Origin: Eublepharis macularius
Lineage: Eukaryota; Chordata; Lepidosauria; Squamata; Eublepharidae
DNA length: 64,000 nucleotides
Assembly: GCF_028583425.1 (NCBI RefSeq)
Contig: NC_072801.1
Location: forward strand, 59,411,766-59,475,765
Direction: 5' to 3'
Part shown: one piece after another, positions 1-26,429 of the stretch
How positions within the stretch are numbered: position 1 is the stretch's first letter
Layout: every line of letters begins with the position of its first letter
The notes under the pieces: generated by a model
The model's input: only the letters and a program-made list of their open reading frames with translations
The model's database searches: none
Told to the model about the DNA's origin: nothing
Position numbers and translations under genes: made by a program

Positions 1-1498
1 CTCTGTCCCTTCTCTCAACATACCCTAACTTGTTATTCTATGATAGGTTCTTTATTCTTAAAGTTACCTTTTATTCCATCCCTGCCTGTTCAATAAAGTT
101 TCTTTTGAACATTATTCAGCATCCATCGCCATTTCATATACAGAAGGAAGAGGGGTTCCTGTTTTTCCCTCTATCAGGTCCTGGGCTAGGCTAAAAAGCC
201 TAAAATATAACTGCCTCTCAGAACAAAAAGACAAAAAGAACTTTAAACTATAAACAGAGGCACTCTACTTGAGGCTGCTTGGCCACAGTGAGCAAACTTT
301 AATTTAGGTGGGAAAATCTACCTTACAGTGGGGGAGAGAAGGGTGGGGGGTCCGTCATAGATACAGCCTGCTCTGAAAATCTTGTTGGCCTCTAGGGTGT
401 CACTGAATTGAAATCCTGCTGGTCTAGCATTTGGCATCCACAAGTCTCTGTCACCTAAGTGTTTCATTCTTGGAAAGATGAATCTTTGGTTGTTCTCCTC
501 AGGCCAGAAACATTTGCTTAACCATTTGCTTAAGTACTGGGTGTGTGAGAGAACCATGAAAAGGATGGGTGTGCTTGAGAGTAATTACCCGCTCTCGTTT
601 CCCATCCTTATCGCTGACAGAGAAACTTTTTTGAATGGCTGTGGGTCTTTTGTAGCCCACAAACTCTCCATAATGTGTGGCAAGTGGAGTGCATGTCTCT
701 AGTAATGCTTCACATAATGTAGACAATAAATACAGCACACAGCCCCAATTCAGACAACTTAACCCCCAGAAAAGCTTCCTAAGTGTGACATTATCAAGGC
801 TAGAAAGAGAAACCTTATGCCATTAAGGACCATTAAAACCCATTATGTCAATCCCCTGATCTCTTACCAAGTTTGTTAGATGAAGCTATACCAGTCAGTA
901 TAAGCATGCCAATCTAAGCAGCCAAGCAGAACAATATTAAGTAAAATGGTGTTCCTAAACAGATAAGAGCACCAGAATCTTTTTTCCATAGCCACTGAGC
1001 TCTGATTGGCTGCATTGGTTCAAGGATCACTTGTAGCTCTTGAACAGTTTGTGGTCCTGCACCTTTCCCCTTCTCGGCCACGTACTGGAGAAGCTGCAGC
1101 ACTGATCAGTTCAGGGGCAGGAGGTGCACCTGCATTTTGTTTGGGTGCCCCTATCTCAGTCAAAGCTTATTGACTGGCTTGCTGGTGAGAGTAAAGGGCT
1201 CCCTGTGCATGCTCAGAACCATTCTCTTGCTCAGAAACACCCACGTGTCCCACTTTCCAAGGGTACAAGTTCATAGATCCACCACGGGTCTACCAACGGC
1301 CACCAGCCATGATGACTACTAAGAACCAATTAATACAGTACACAGTCCCTATGGCAGACACGTGGAGACTTTAGGACCAATGTGTACCTGGAGTTCCAAG
1401 TGGGGTTTTAATTCATAGGCATGCAGGGCCCCAATTCGGAACTTTGGGATGAAAGGAGGGATTTGAGCCCAAACCCCTTCTCTTGTATGGGAGGATTC
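1..1498. other. Non-duplicated left flank, no gene seen
   Basis: No exon-like or conserved coding segment was found here. The stretch is AT-rich to mixed sequence with an interspersed repeat in its first 800 bases. Similarity to the second block starts only at about 1498, so this part lies outside the tandem duplication. The short open frames on both strands have no recognisable protein features. Confidence 0.5.
420..760. repeat. Unclassified interspersed repeat, second copy at about 38050-38390
   Basis: This stretch resembles 38050-38390 in intron 4 of gene B. Shared landmarks in the same order include 'tctagcatttggcatcc', 'taagtactgggtg', 'gagagtaatta'-like and 'gacagagaaact'. The rest of the flanks is not similar, so this is a dispersed repeat rather than part of the segmental duplication. 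The family was not identified. Confidence 0.5.
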
Positions 1499-1846
1499 TA
1501 ATCAGGCCCATGCATGCTTGGGAATGAAATTCCCAACTGGGAACTCTCAGAACACATCCATATGATGTCAGTGTGGGGGGCATGGGCTTTTAAATGTGTG
1601 AATCAGCCCTAAATGGAACCTCCATGTTCAGAGACAGTCAACCTGTGAATATCGGTGCTGGTGCTAACAGCAGTCTTGGCTCTCACTGCTATATTTGTAG
1701 ACCATCAGAGGACATCTAGTTTGCCACTGTGTGATGCAGATTCTAGATGGACCACTTAGTCTGACCAAGCATGGCTGCTCTCATGTACTTATGAGACATG
1801 CCCCAAGTCTGCAACTGAAATCCAGCACGAGGGCTAAGTGGATTTT

Positions 1847-2056
1847 TTGCAGTGGTGGAGTGCCTTCAAGTCATGCCTGACTTATGGTGGAGTTTTCATG
1901 GCAAGAGACTAACAGAGGTGGTTTGCCATTGCCTGCCGCTGCAACCCTGGTCTTCATTGGAGGTCTCCCAGCCAATTACTAACCAAGGCCGACCCAGCTT
2001 AGCTTCTGAGATCTGACAAAATCAGGTTCAGTTGGGCTATCCATGTCAGGGCAAGT
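1847..2056 (-). mobile_element. 5S rRNA-derived SINE (shared with 28916-29126)
   Basis: The stretch ending near 2050 carries, in reverse, a segment resembling the 5S rRNA internal promoter ('gacccagcttagcttctgag', then 'atctgac'). It is followed outward by a tail common in reptile repeats ('gtggtttgccattgcctgcc', 'ttcaagtcatgcctgactta'). The same copy lies at 28916-29126, so it was present before the block duplicated. The 5S origin is inferred from resemblance to the conserved 5S motif. Confidence 0.65.
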
Positions 2057-2574
2057 GGATTTTTTTAATTGGACAAATAATTTATACTCATTCATTCGTT
2101 CATGACACAAGTAGGGCGAAACAAGTACTACACCCCAAAACTTGTTAAGACAACAAAATCATCCCACACATTCATTTTTGATAATATTAATTATGAAGCT
2201 AGAAAACAAGTTGCAAATTTAATGATAAAGTAATAAAACCACAGCGTCTTTGATGCTGACTAATTAAACTATCTGAAGGTGGCCTAATCTCATAAAAACT
2301 TGCTTGTCAGCTAAAGTCAATGTCATTTAATAAAGGCACTCTGCCTAGGGTTGCCAATTGTGGCTTGGGAAATTCCTGGAGATTGGAGCGAGTGGTGCTC
2401 CAAGAGGGCAGAGTTTTGGGGAGGGGAGGGAGCTCAGCAGAGATGTGATGCCATACAGCCCACCCTCCAAAGGAACCATTTCCTCTGTAGTCTGGGATCA
2501 ACTGTAATTCCGGGAGAACTCCAGGCCCCACCTGGAGGTTGGCAAACATACTCTGATTGCCTTCTTGAAAGGAG

Positions 2575-2724
2575 ATAGAGCCAGATGACTTAGCCGTGTT
2601 AGTCTGTAGTAGCAAAATCGAAAAGAGTCCAGTAGCACCTTTAAGACTAACCAACTTTACTGTAGCATAAGCTTTCGAGAATCACAGTTCTCTTCGTCTG
2701 GGTGCTACTGGACTCTTCGATTTT
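2575..2724. mobile_element. Short fold-back repeat inserted upstream of gene A
   Basis: The insert is flanked by an 11-bp near-perfect duplication (2564-2574 'cttgaaaggag', 2725-2735 'cctgaaaggag') and is missing at the matching site near 29518 in block 2. Its two halves are imperfect inverted copies ('gagtccagtagcacct' against 'gggtgctactggactct'). Relatives lie at about 33515-33607 and 56870-57045. It postdates the duplication. The class is not certain. Confidence 0.65.
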
Positions 2725-2957
2725 CCTGAAAGGAGTGACAGATTTGAACTGGACTTTTGTAGGGACATGGAATTGTTCCCTTGCATTAACCCCCCTCCCC
2801 CCTGCACAAGTTCTATCCATAATGAGTTTTCAAGTTGTTCTTGACAGAGACTTTGAAATATGGTCAGCTCGTGAAATTAGGCAAGGGAGGGTGGGGTGCA
2901 CAAAACCTCCCTAGGCAAAAGGCACTCTACTGCAACAGAGTTCTCAAGAGGGCCAGG

Positions 2958-2970
2958 ACTACATTTCCCA
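2958..2970 (+). promoter_or_regulatory. ZNF143/THAP11-type motif upstream of gene A
   Basis: ACTACATTTCCCA matches the known vertebrate promoter consensus ACTAYRNNNCCCR bound by ZNF143/THAP11 complexes. It starts 122 bp before the ATG of gene A. The same spacing is seen in gene B and about 132 bp in gene C. Function is inferred from the motif and its conserved position. Confidence 0.6.
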
Positions 2971-3079
2971 GCATTCTCAAGATGTGGAGCATGCTCTGTG
3001 GGGGAAAGCAGTGTAATAACTTGAACTGGGCCATCAGTTTCCATTCATTCCTGAGGAGGAGCTGTGTGGAACAGCCAGC

Positions 3080-18140
<15,061 letters not shown>

Positions 18141-21100
18141 CTGTCTAGCTGTCATTGAGTCAAAGTCCTCTTTCTGGGAAGTCCTGTGGCCTTTTAAGGA
18201 TCAACCAGTTCAGAGAAGCCACAGAGAGGAAGAGACCTCTGCTCTTTCCCCCATCCACTCCTTTACCGTGTCTATTTTGTTTCTCCTGTTCCAGCCCCTT
18301 TCAGATTGTAGATGGGCAAACTTTGGGTAGCTGTGAAAGCAGGAGGATCTTCACTACAGGTGCTCAGGAGGACCCAGGGCTATCCAGTCAACAGAAAACA
18401 AACAGCTTGGCCTGCTCCTGTGCCTTTGACAGCAGCACAGGCAACAGCCTTTAGCTGATGATGATACATTTCGTCAAGCTATTAATGGAGGCTGATCAAG
18501 TGTCTCTGAAAGGTGCAGGAGCTGGAAAAATACATGTCAATGGTCCTATTCAAAAACTTCATCTGCTTGTTTTCATGCCTGTAAAGCAGGTCTTTAGGCT
18601 GGTGCTGGGACAGAGAATTAGAGGAGGGATTGAGTCAACGGCTGCCACTTGTCAGCACTGGAGAATGGTCTCTCCATAAACATGTTCCCCTTCATATCTG
18701 CTTTGTTGGAGGAGGGGTTCTCTGTGAGCACCTTTTGTGGGTCCAGTGAAGAGCCATATGGAGAGCTGACTCTCTGGTGCTAGAGCATATTCCAGCCTTA
18801 GAGTGCCTTGGCATAAGTGGGAGGAGAATCCTGCATCATCACCCACTGAAAAGTTCCAGGGGCAAGCAATTACCTGGGCTGGTTCCCTTATATGGTGTCT
18901 TCGTACACTTACAAATAAAACAAATGCCATAAATAGAGCCCAGAGGCACTCCTATAGAGCAGTGAGTTCTCTGCACCACGTTGTAACCCAGAGAGAGATT
19001 TTGCAGGCCCCAGGGTACTTCTGCCAACTCCCAGTAATGTATCTTGACAAGTTCCGTACATTCTTTCCACACACACCTGCCTCTTCTTTCCAGCTGGAGA
19101 AGGGGGATCATTATTTCCAAACCCTGACTGCTCCTTGTCCAGACCCCTGAAGGGCCTCCCTGAGAAGCATTCCCATTCTTTTGGCATAGGCTCTGGTTGC
19201 CCCACTTGCAGGCCTGTCCCATAGGATAGAACCATTCACAATGCCCCCCCCCAGGAACCCTTTCTTGGTGATGGCCAGCAGTGCATAGGCAGCGACATCT
19301 TGGCACATGCAGACACCATTATGAGCTCTTGCTCATGTTGGAGGATGAACAGGCAGCATCCTTCTCTTGCTTAAATCACCTTCCATTATGTAATTGATTC
19401 CAGCTTGTTGTCCACACAATAAAAGTTCCATGCCTCCCATCTGAGAGACATGGTAGGCATTTCAGATTCTCCCCCTTTCTGTCTTTTTTTCTTGCCTTGT
19501 TGAAATTACCTCTGTTTCCAACACAGTCAGTCAATGTAGGGGAGGGGAGCCTACTGGGCATAATTTCTCTAAGGGCCTATCAGCATGCACCCTCAATATA
19601 CATAGTTCTGAATCCCCTCCCCAGTGAGGACTGATATATCTAGTGAATGGGGCCAGGTTCAGAAGGGAGACGATTTTCTACAAACCCAGGGGAACCTCTG
19701 GCCTTGCCGAAAAATACCCCACCCCGAAGAAAAAGGGGTGGGGAGGTTGAATCACCAAAAGCAGTGGCATGTACGGTTTAAATTTTTGGTGGTTCAACCC
19801 CCCCCTCCTTTTTTAAGTTTTGGCATTTTTCTGCAAGCCTGCAGGTTCCCCTGGGGTTGTAGTGGCAAGATGAGAAAGGTGGTGAAAGGAGAGAGGTGGT
19901 GCTGGGCAGAGGACAAAGCATGGATCAGCGAGGGAATTTACCCATGAGTTTCTCACAGGTCCCTGCTTGTTTATTTCTAATGCCAGGGCTTACCCTGGAA
20001 CATATTGTGGACACATAAATTGTCCACTCCTTGCCAGGGTTCAATTTGGAAATGAAACTTGAGAAAGCTCTAGAAAGTGTTGGCACGCATGATGCCTTTC
20101 TGTGAGCAAGGAGAAATCCAGAGGCAACACAGAAGTGTTTCATTTCCTTTGGACTGGAAAGTAAAAGTAAACTTATGTGCTCTTGTGATAATCATCTATT
20201 GACTTGTAGGGCCCTTTGGTTAAAAGTTCTCAACACACATTTTTGCTCTGCCTTGCTGTTCAAACTGTAGCGGGTTTTTTTGGCTTTCTCACAGCATCAT
20301 AAACCAGCTGTCCTTTTCCTGGGTTCTCCATGGCTCCTATCCACCTTTTCACAATCTAATTTTTGTGAAAATATGGAGGGGAAGGAGTGGATTATGCATC
20401 TCCCCACCAATATCCAGTGCTATTCCATCCCAGCTGCTGGTTGGATTTCTGCAGGTTTTTCTTAAAAAATAATGGTAGTAGGTATATTGCTATACCTGAT
20501 AATATTGGTAGTAGGTATATTGATATACATGATAATGATATACAAGTTACCAATTAAAAACAAGAAACTGGAGAAGGGGACCTGGCAGGGTGGGGAAATG
20601 GCAGTCAGTCAAGGGTCATTGTTATATTTAGGAGGGGGAAGTATATCCTATGTAGAAGAAACCTATCAGATGATCTAGAGTAAGGAAAGTGGGTTTTGTG
20701 CATATTACTGAGGCTGTTCCAGGCCTGAAGTACCATCCTGTGTATTTTATTCCAGTTTATTGTATGCTCAATAAAAGTTTAATGCTTCCCATCTCTGAGA
20801 TTTGCCATATGTTCAAGAGTCCTGACCCCTCTGTCTTTTCTTACTATTGGGAAGTTTATTTTGTGTTCCAACCATTTGCCTGCACTGAAGTAAAGGGACA
20901 ACTAATAATTTTAAAAACAGAAGAAATTAAATTAAAGGCAAAACTAATTTAAAAGTGGTAGAACAGGGGGGACAACTTTTGCTTTAAATTCAGTTATTGA
21001 CATTACTTCAAGAAAGACTAACATAAAAGTGTGTCAGAATAAACTGAGAATGGAGTAACCTCATCCATGTTTCTACAATAGGCCCAAAAGATATTTTGAA

Positions 21101-21357
21101 CATGCCGTCAAACAGACAAATATGCCAGTACAAATACAGAAGATTCATAAAAGGAAGGAAGTGTAAAAATAAATTATAAAAAAAGGTGGGAGAAATCGTC
21201 AAACAAATTTGTTTTCATATTACACTCCCCACCAAAAAACCTCTCTTTACCTCATTCATACTGCATTTTAACTTACCAGTTTTAAGCAGATTACCAAATA
21301 TAAAAACTAAACCACATTAAATAGTTGCAAAAATCAATCACAAGCGCATAAAATTTC
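18141..21357. other. 3' flank of gene A, no further gene
   Basis: It matches 47897-50557 downstream of gene B almost throughout, with small indels, and has no conserved exon. Candidate polyadenylation signals AATAAA occur at 18914 and near 19419 and 20770. Neither the 18914 nor the 19419 signal is preserved at the matching places of gene B, so the true 3' end is not determined. A two-copy direct repeat ('ggtagtaggtatattg') lies near 20470-20545. Confidence 0.55.
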
Positions 21358-21379
21358 ACAACTGAGAGTAATAGGTCGA

Positions 21380-22925
21380 CTATTCTACTATATAAAAGGC
21401 TAAGCGTATTCAAGACAACTCACTTACTACCCTGGTGTGCCTCCAGAGGGCGCTGCTGTGGAGGAAAGCCCAGATGAGGCTGCCAGATCACCAGAGACTG
21501 TGCCACGGCAGGAAGTCCAGGCTGAAGTCAGGCACAGAGCAGGTGGCAAGCCTGCCCCCGCCTTTATCCAGCGGGAATCAGGAGCAGACCAGATGGCACT
21601 GCCCAATCCCCGCCTTCACCCAGCTGGGATCAGAAGCAAAGTAGGTGGCAATGTCCACCCGCTGCCTTCACCAAGCTGGGATCAGGAGAAAGAAGGTGGC
21701 AGTGTTGGCCCCCCTCCATCACCCAGCTGGGACCAGGAGCGGAGCAGGTGGGAATGCCCATCCCCTCTTCACCCAGCTGGGATCAGTAGTAAGAAAAAAC
21801 AGACCAACGTCCCCGTATATTGAACCAATAGTGAAAGTTCACAACTTATACACCATTTATCTGCCTAAGAAATTAGGTGTCAATAATTATATAACAAAAA
21901 ATATTTCCAAAAAGGAACAAAGGAGCTGGACAAAATAATTGGCTCCTCACAATACACTGGAACCTACACAATGATTCCTATTGTAATTGCTAAAGAAGTC
22001 CAGACTGGAGCTTTAAAATACACTGTGACTCCTGGTCACGAATATGAAAAGAGTCCATATGATGATCGTGATATGTTGCCAAAGACGTGAATAGCCAGTA
22101 ATTTTCCCAACAGGATTCCGGGTATCCTCCTGTTTCAAAGTTTCTTGATCACGGGAATTAACTGCAAAAAATCACATACATGATATGGCAATCTCTATAT
22201 TCTCATAAACTATTGCATTCTTGCCCCCAAAGATACTCCTTTATAGCTTGACAAAAGTTCCCGACCGCATTCCCTGCTTGGTCAACAGCTGTTAACAAGT
22301 ATCCTAATTACAGAGTATTTAAGGATCCTATGCTATGAAGTCTTAAAGCTCCCCAACTCCTCAGTCACAACAACCATATAATCCTTATCCCATTAGCAGG
22401 TGGCAAGCCTGCCCCTGCCTTTACCCAGCGGGAATCAGGAGCAGACCAGATGGCACTGCCCAATCCCTGCCTTCACCCAGCTGGGATCAGAAGCAAAGTA
22501 GGTGGCAATGTCTGCCCACTGCCTTCACCAAGCTGGGATCAGGAGAAAGAAGGTGGCAGTGTTGGCCCCCCTCCATCACCCAGCTGGGACCAGGAGCGGA
22601 GCAGGTGGAAATGCCCATCCCCTCTTCACCCAGTTGGGATCAGTAGTAAAGCAGGTAGCAATGCCTGCTCCCCCTTCACCTGGTTGAGATCAGGAGCGGA
22701 GAAGATGGCAATGCTCACCCCCACTTTCACCCAGCTGGGATCAGGCATGGAGGAGGTGGCAAGGCCCACCCCCCGGCTTTCACCCAGCTGATATCAGGAG
22801 CGGAGCAGGTGGCAGTGCCTTCCTACTGCCTTCACCCAGCTGGGATCAAGTACAGAGCAGGTGGCAATGCCCACCCACCCTTTACCCAGCTGGGATCAGG
22901 AGAAAGCAGGTGGCAATGCTTGCCC
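21380..22925 (+). repeat. About 50-bp minisatellite in two arrays, with Helitron-like start
   Basis: The unit core is 'cacccagctgggatcaggag', followed by a gcaggtggcaatgcc-like stretch; spacing counted between cores is 50-51 bp. The first array is 21541-21793. The second, about ten units, is 22398-22925. The first 253 bp of the second array repeat the first array at an offset of exactly 857 bp. The stretch 'tctactatataaaaggctaa' at about 21387 resembles the 5' end of vertebrate Helitrons, though no CTRR 3' end was identified. Open frames here are repeat artefacts. Confidence 0.7.
21794..22397. repeat. Unidentified 604-bp segment splitting the minisatellite
   Basis: This AT-rich, non-repetitive segment lies between two near-identical minisatellite stretches. 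It contains 'gaccaacgtccccgtat' and 'aacaggattccgggtatcct'. No terminal repeats or coding signature were recognised. It may be an insertion, or part of a higher-order unit later duplicated. Confidence 0.4.
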
Positions 22926-23156
22926 TCCACCTTTGCATCAGCCTTCAGCCAACAAGCCCAGGCCTACCACCATGCTGGACATCCCTTCAGAGCCCTGCAA
23001 TAGCCCTGCAGAGAAGAGTAGCATATCAAGCACCAATCCATATGCAAAAGAACCTCCTCAGGATACAGTGAAGCCTCCCTCCATTAGCATTCCACACCTT
23101 GGGAAATTCTTACAGGATGACTCAGCCCAACCCCACTGTCCTGAGTAGATATAAAT

Positions 23157-23350
23157 TACCTGCCAACATCTTTTCTACGCTGTGACACTGAGAGATCTCT
23201 GTCTTTTGGTGCTACACCTCTGAAGATGCCAGTCACAGCTGCTGGCAAAACGTCAGGAGCTACAATACCAAGACCACGGCTATACAGCCCAGAAAATCCA
23301 CAACAACCATCGTTCTCCAGCCGTGAAAGCCTTCGACAATACATTCCCTT
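23157..23350 (+). mobile_element. Penelope-like element terminus with hammerhead-like core
   Basis: The stretch 'gtgacactgagagatctctg', then 'ctgaagatgcc', a short hairpin, 'aaaacgtcagg' and 'gccgtgaaagccttcgacaa' resembles a repeat terminus common in sauropsid genomes that I associate with Penelope-like elements. From 23220 the order CTGAAGA, stem (TGCCAG paired with CTGGCA), AAAAC, GTC, with CCT pairing AGG outside, follows hammerhead ribozyme architecture with core changes. The family assignment is tentative. Confidence 0.45.
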
Positions 23351-23830
23351 GATGGTTGGTGAGGTGCCATCCCCTCTCGGGGTAGGCCACCTGCACCACC
23401 CCCATGTAAACCGTAAAACCCTCTAACCAACTGCTAAAGGAATGCTCAACCACTTCCTTCTTCCCATTTTTCCTATCTATCTTGCTTAGAGGAGGGGGCA
23501 CACCTCCCATCCTCTGCCTCAGGTCTGAGAAGGGAATAGATGTCTAAGTAATAGCCATCCATAATTGGTTCTCGAACCTTGCGGGACAGGTGAATCCCAG
23601 GAGGGGTCCTCATTGTCCATGAAGGACAAGATTGGGGGAGTGTCACTTGCCCGCTCGGCACCCCAAACTTCCTGAGGGTCACCATTCCCACAATGACACC
23701 CTCTGCGCCGCTGGGCCCAACCCGGGAGACCAGGAACTGTGGCCGCGGTGCCCCAAAAGTCCTCCTATTGGGCCCCCTCATCTGAGGAAGGGGACTCACC
23801 TGAGGATCCCCTTCTGTCTGAGTCCTCATG
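23300..23830 (-). mobile_element. Broken retroelement fragment, possibly DIRS- or Gypsy-related (fossil)
   Basis: Minus-strand frames contain phrases such as WLEGFTVYMGVVQVAYPERG and WHLTNHQGNVLS that look like the C-terminal part of a retroelement structural protein. It is broken and only partial. The family assignment is a guess from general resemblance, and nothing like it lies in block 2 within the window. Confidence 0.3.
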
Positions 23831-24370
23831 CTGTCTGCGCCAATGGGTCTTCCTTCGAGAGATCTTCCTTCTCTTCTGTCACTTCAACTAACCAGGGTTG
23901 TCTGTGAAAGAAGGAAAGTATCACCTTTCACTACTGCTGCTGCCCAGTAGCTAACCTTCAAGAATTCTTCTGCTCCCATCACCATTGGAACATTCACTTC
24001 TCTTTTGCTGATGTGACCATTGATTCCTGAAGAGGGTGGATGCATCTTAGTCTGGTGTCACAGCTTTGACCATTCCGCCTTGAGTGACCCTTCCAGGAGT
24101 TTAGATTGTTGACCAAGCCTGTGCTCCTAATGGTGTTGCTCTCAGCTTCACTGACATACTCAGACCTCCTCATCACATTAAGGTGTGTATCCAAGAGGAT
24201 AACCAACTATTAGTATCTTTAAAAAATAGGTTTAAGTTTTTCTACTGCTTTTCCTTATGCTGTAAACAAAGGATTTAATTACCCATGGATTTATATCGCA
24301 GAGGCTGTATTGATACCATTTTTCCTGGGATGTATAAATGAATAACCATGCATACTATTTTGAATTCTAG

Positions 24371-26176
24371 CATCTCACCAAATGTTATATGGACTCCTAT
24401 GTGGAAAAAGGTGGCAGATCAGTTACCAAATCCAGAGGCGTTAAAGTGGAAAGCCAGAGATCAGCAGACAAGTATGTTGTGGGAAGAGGAATTGTGCTGC
24501 TACACATATCTGGATCTGCCTCATTTTCCCATTCTCAAAGAGGGGCCTGAACTTCTCCCAGAATTATAACTATTCTCTAGATTACAGAAATCAGTGCCCA
24601 AGAAGAAAAGGTCACTTGGGGAAGTAGGGGAAACACCAGTCCACTCTAGGGCTACAGGGGTGGATGCTCTTGGACTCCGTTTGTTCTTTGGAAGAAACAT
24701 CCTTGCTGGGCTCCCACCCCTCCCCAAAGTCTGCCCTCCCCATGCACTGCTTCTAGATCTTCCAAGCCAGAACTGGCAGACCTAGTTCTACCATGCCCTG
24801 GTCTAAGGGGCCCATTTTAGCCAGATCTCAGAAGCTAGGGTTAGCCCTTGCTAGTACTTTGAAGGGGGACTATCAAGGAAGTTCAGGGTTACGTCCTTCA
24901 CTCTGCAGTCAGGCCTGGTCAAGTATCCCTTGAAGCAGGATCTCAGGCCACACTAGTGAGACTTGGGAACATAGACTGGAGCTGAAGGCAGGGAGGGAGC
25001 ACAGGGCTTGTGCCTAGTGAACCAATTGATCCACTAGTGGATCAATTGATCCAGCAAGGCAATCTTCCCAGGGCTCAGCTTAAGTGGGCACAGCTGCACT
25101 GCCACTGGTGCTGGAGTTCCTATGGCTGCATTGTGCATTGAAATAATAAAAGAGGTAGGAAACCACTGAATGACAGAAAAAAGGTACTGAGTACCAGAGG
25201 TCTAAGAATGATATTAAAATGTATGAAGAGCATTATTAAAGGAACATGTAATACAATATTGCAAAAATGTGAAAAAATTATAATTACAAAGTTACAAGAA
25301 CATAATTACTGCAATAGGCATATGTTATAAGGGATGGACAAGCTACAAATAATGCACACAACAAAGACGGGATGCTGGCTACATCCTTGTTTCAATGTAT
25401 GAATCTCCATCAGTTATGAGTGACTTTTTGCAAGTAATTTTGAAGAAAAAATTTGTCTTCAAAGTTGTGGATAGATAATAAATTCTAAAACAGTCCATAA
25501 ATTTTAAACATGTTATGCAAAAAAGATCAATACATCAAAGACTCAAAAAAGAATTCATAATGCATAGTGCTATGCAGTTTCAAAGAACAACCCGCATTTT
25601 TTTTAAAAAACATCACATCAGTTCAACGAAATCATTATAGAACTGGTCGGAGGAGATCATGATGGGTTGCTACACAGAGGCAGGCAATAGCAAACCACTT
25701 CTGAATAGCTTTTGCCTTGAAAACCCTCCAGCGTCAGAGGGCGGGTGGGGTTTGCTATAAAACAAGTTTTACCACATCTAAGACAGTGATAATAAAAAAG
25801 GTTGTATGTACAGTGGTAGAAAAAATTAAAAGTTAGAATTCTGCACCAATGAAAACTGAATTCTACTGCTAGCAAATCCTGCTTCACCCACATTCAGCGT
25901 CTGAGACCTCATAATCTTATCTCACATGAGATGAGTATAGAATCCTACATTTCGCTCTCTTCTCTTGCATATTTGTAGCTCATGGGATGTTTGGGGACCC
26001 CGGAAAAAGTGGCATTGGTTGTCCTGTACCTTGCTGCTGATGGAACTTTCTGTACTGGTTTCAAACTCATGTTCAGTGGTGGTGTGGAAGTCAGCTTTGG
26101 GGAGAACCAGGTGGATCCTGACTTTGAGCCTGACCCAAGTGTGAGTGGGAGCTTGCAGGGCTCTTCGAGGAAGTAA
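24371..26176 (+). pseudogene. HSD17B14: C-type HSD17B14 relic, exons 8-9 only
   Basis: Exon 8 (24371-24467) and exon 9 (25979-26176) correspond to exons 8 and 9 of gene C. Shared words are ISPNVI, TPMWKK, PNPEAL and RDQQ, then LMGCLGTPEKVAL, LAADGTFCTGF and the terminal SSRK before the stop. Exons 1-7 are missing from the 2.8 kb upstream and from the gap between gene A and this point. The intron 8 donor, CAG/GCAAGT in the three complete genes, reads CAG/ACAAGT here, so normal splicing is lost. Exon frames are still open. Exon 9 has replaced several well-kept residues (GRLG to GCLG, FNLVLSGGA to FKLMFSGGV), as expected without selection. It could be joined to gene A transcripts only by unusual splicing, for which there is no evidence. 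Confidence 0.88.
24782..24985 (+). mobile_element. 5S rRNA-derived SINE (shared with about 60030-60195)
   Basis: 'agatctcagaagctagggtt', then 'gcccttgctagtactttgaa', follows the order of the 5S rRNA internal control region (GATCTCGGAAGCTAAGCAGG, GGTTAGTACTTGGATGGG) with substitutions. The same insertion lies at 60030-60195 in block 2, so it predates the duplication. Confidence 0.7.
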
Positions 26177-26429
26177 TAGAGCTGCAAAGGGGGGTAGAGA
26201 TAACAGCTAAGAGTCCATCCTTAGAAAAAGAAGAGCTCCAAATACACGTTGCATCATGACACTGTAGCAAAAGGAGATAAAAAATGAGAGACTCGACAGT
26301 GAGTATGGTGCAAAGATTAGGTTCATAGTGAAGTACAAGGAGTAGGAAGAGGTAGAATAGAGAAGAGAGATCGAATGGGTGTTAACCAGAGAGCAAGAGG
26401 AAGGGGCAGAGGAGAGAGTGCACCTTTAG

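Larger units (their letters stand above)
21358..24201. other. Repeat-filled segment replacing C-type exons 1-7 in block 1
   Basis: Similarity to block 2 stops at 21357 (equivalent to about 50557) and resumes at about 24202 (equivalent to about 59318). This 2.84-kb segment therefore stands where block 2 has about 8.76 kb, including exons 1-7 of gene C. It contains a Helitron-like 5' end, a 50-bp minisatellite in two parts, an unidentified 604-bp stretch, a Penelope-type terminus and a minus-strand retroelement fragment. Confidence 0.75.

Noticed and set aside
21437-22791. Frames with repeated PSWDQE-type motifs, like a repeat protein
   Set aside because: The motif follows a 50-51 bp minisatellite whose unit is not always a multiple of three; the frame shifts between units and there is no support as a gene.
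24371-26176. Relic exons 8-9 as alternative last exons of gene A
   Set aside because: They align with gene C rather than gene A, the intron 8 donor is destroyed, and nothing suggests long-range splicing from gene A. RNA data could reopen this.
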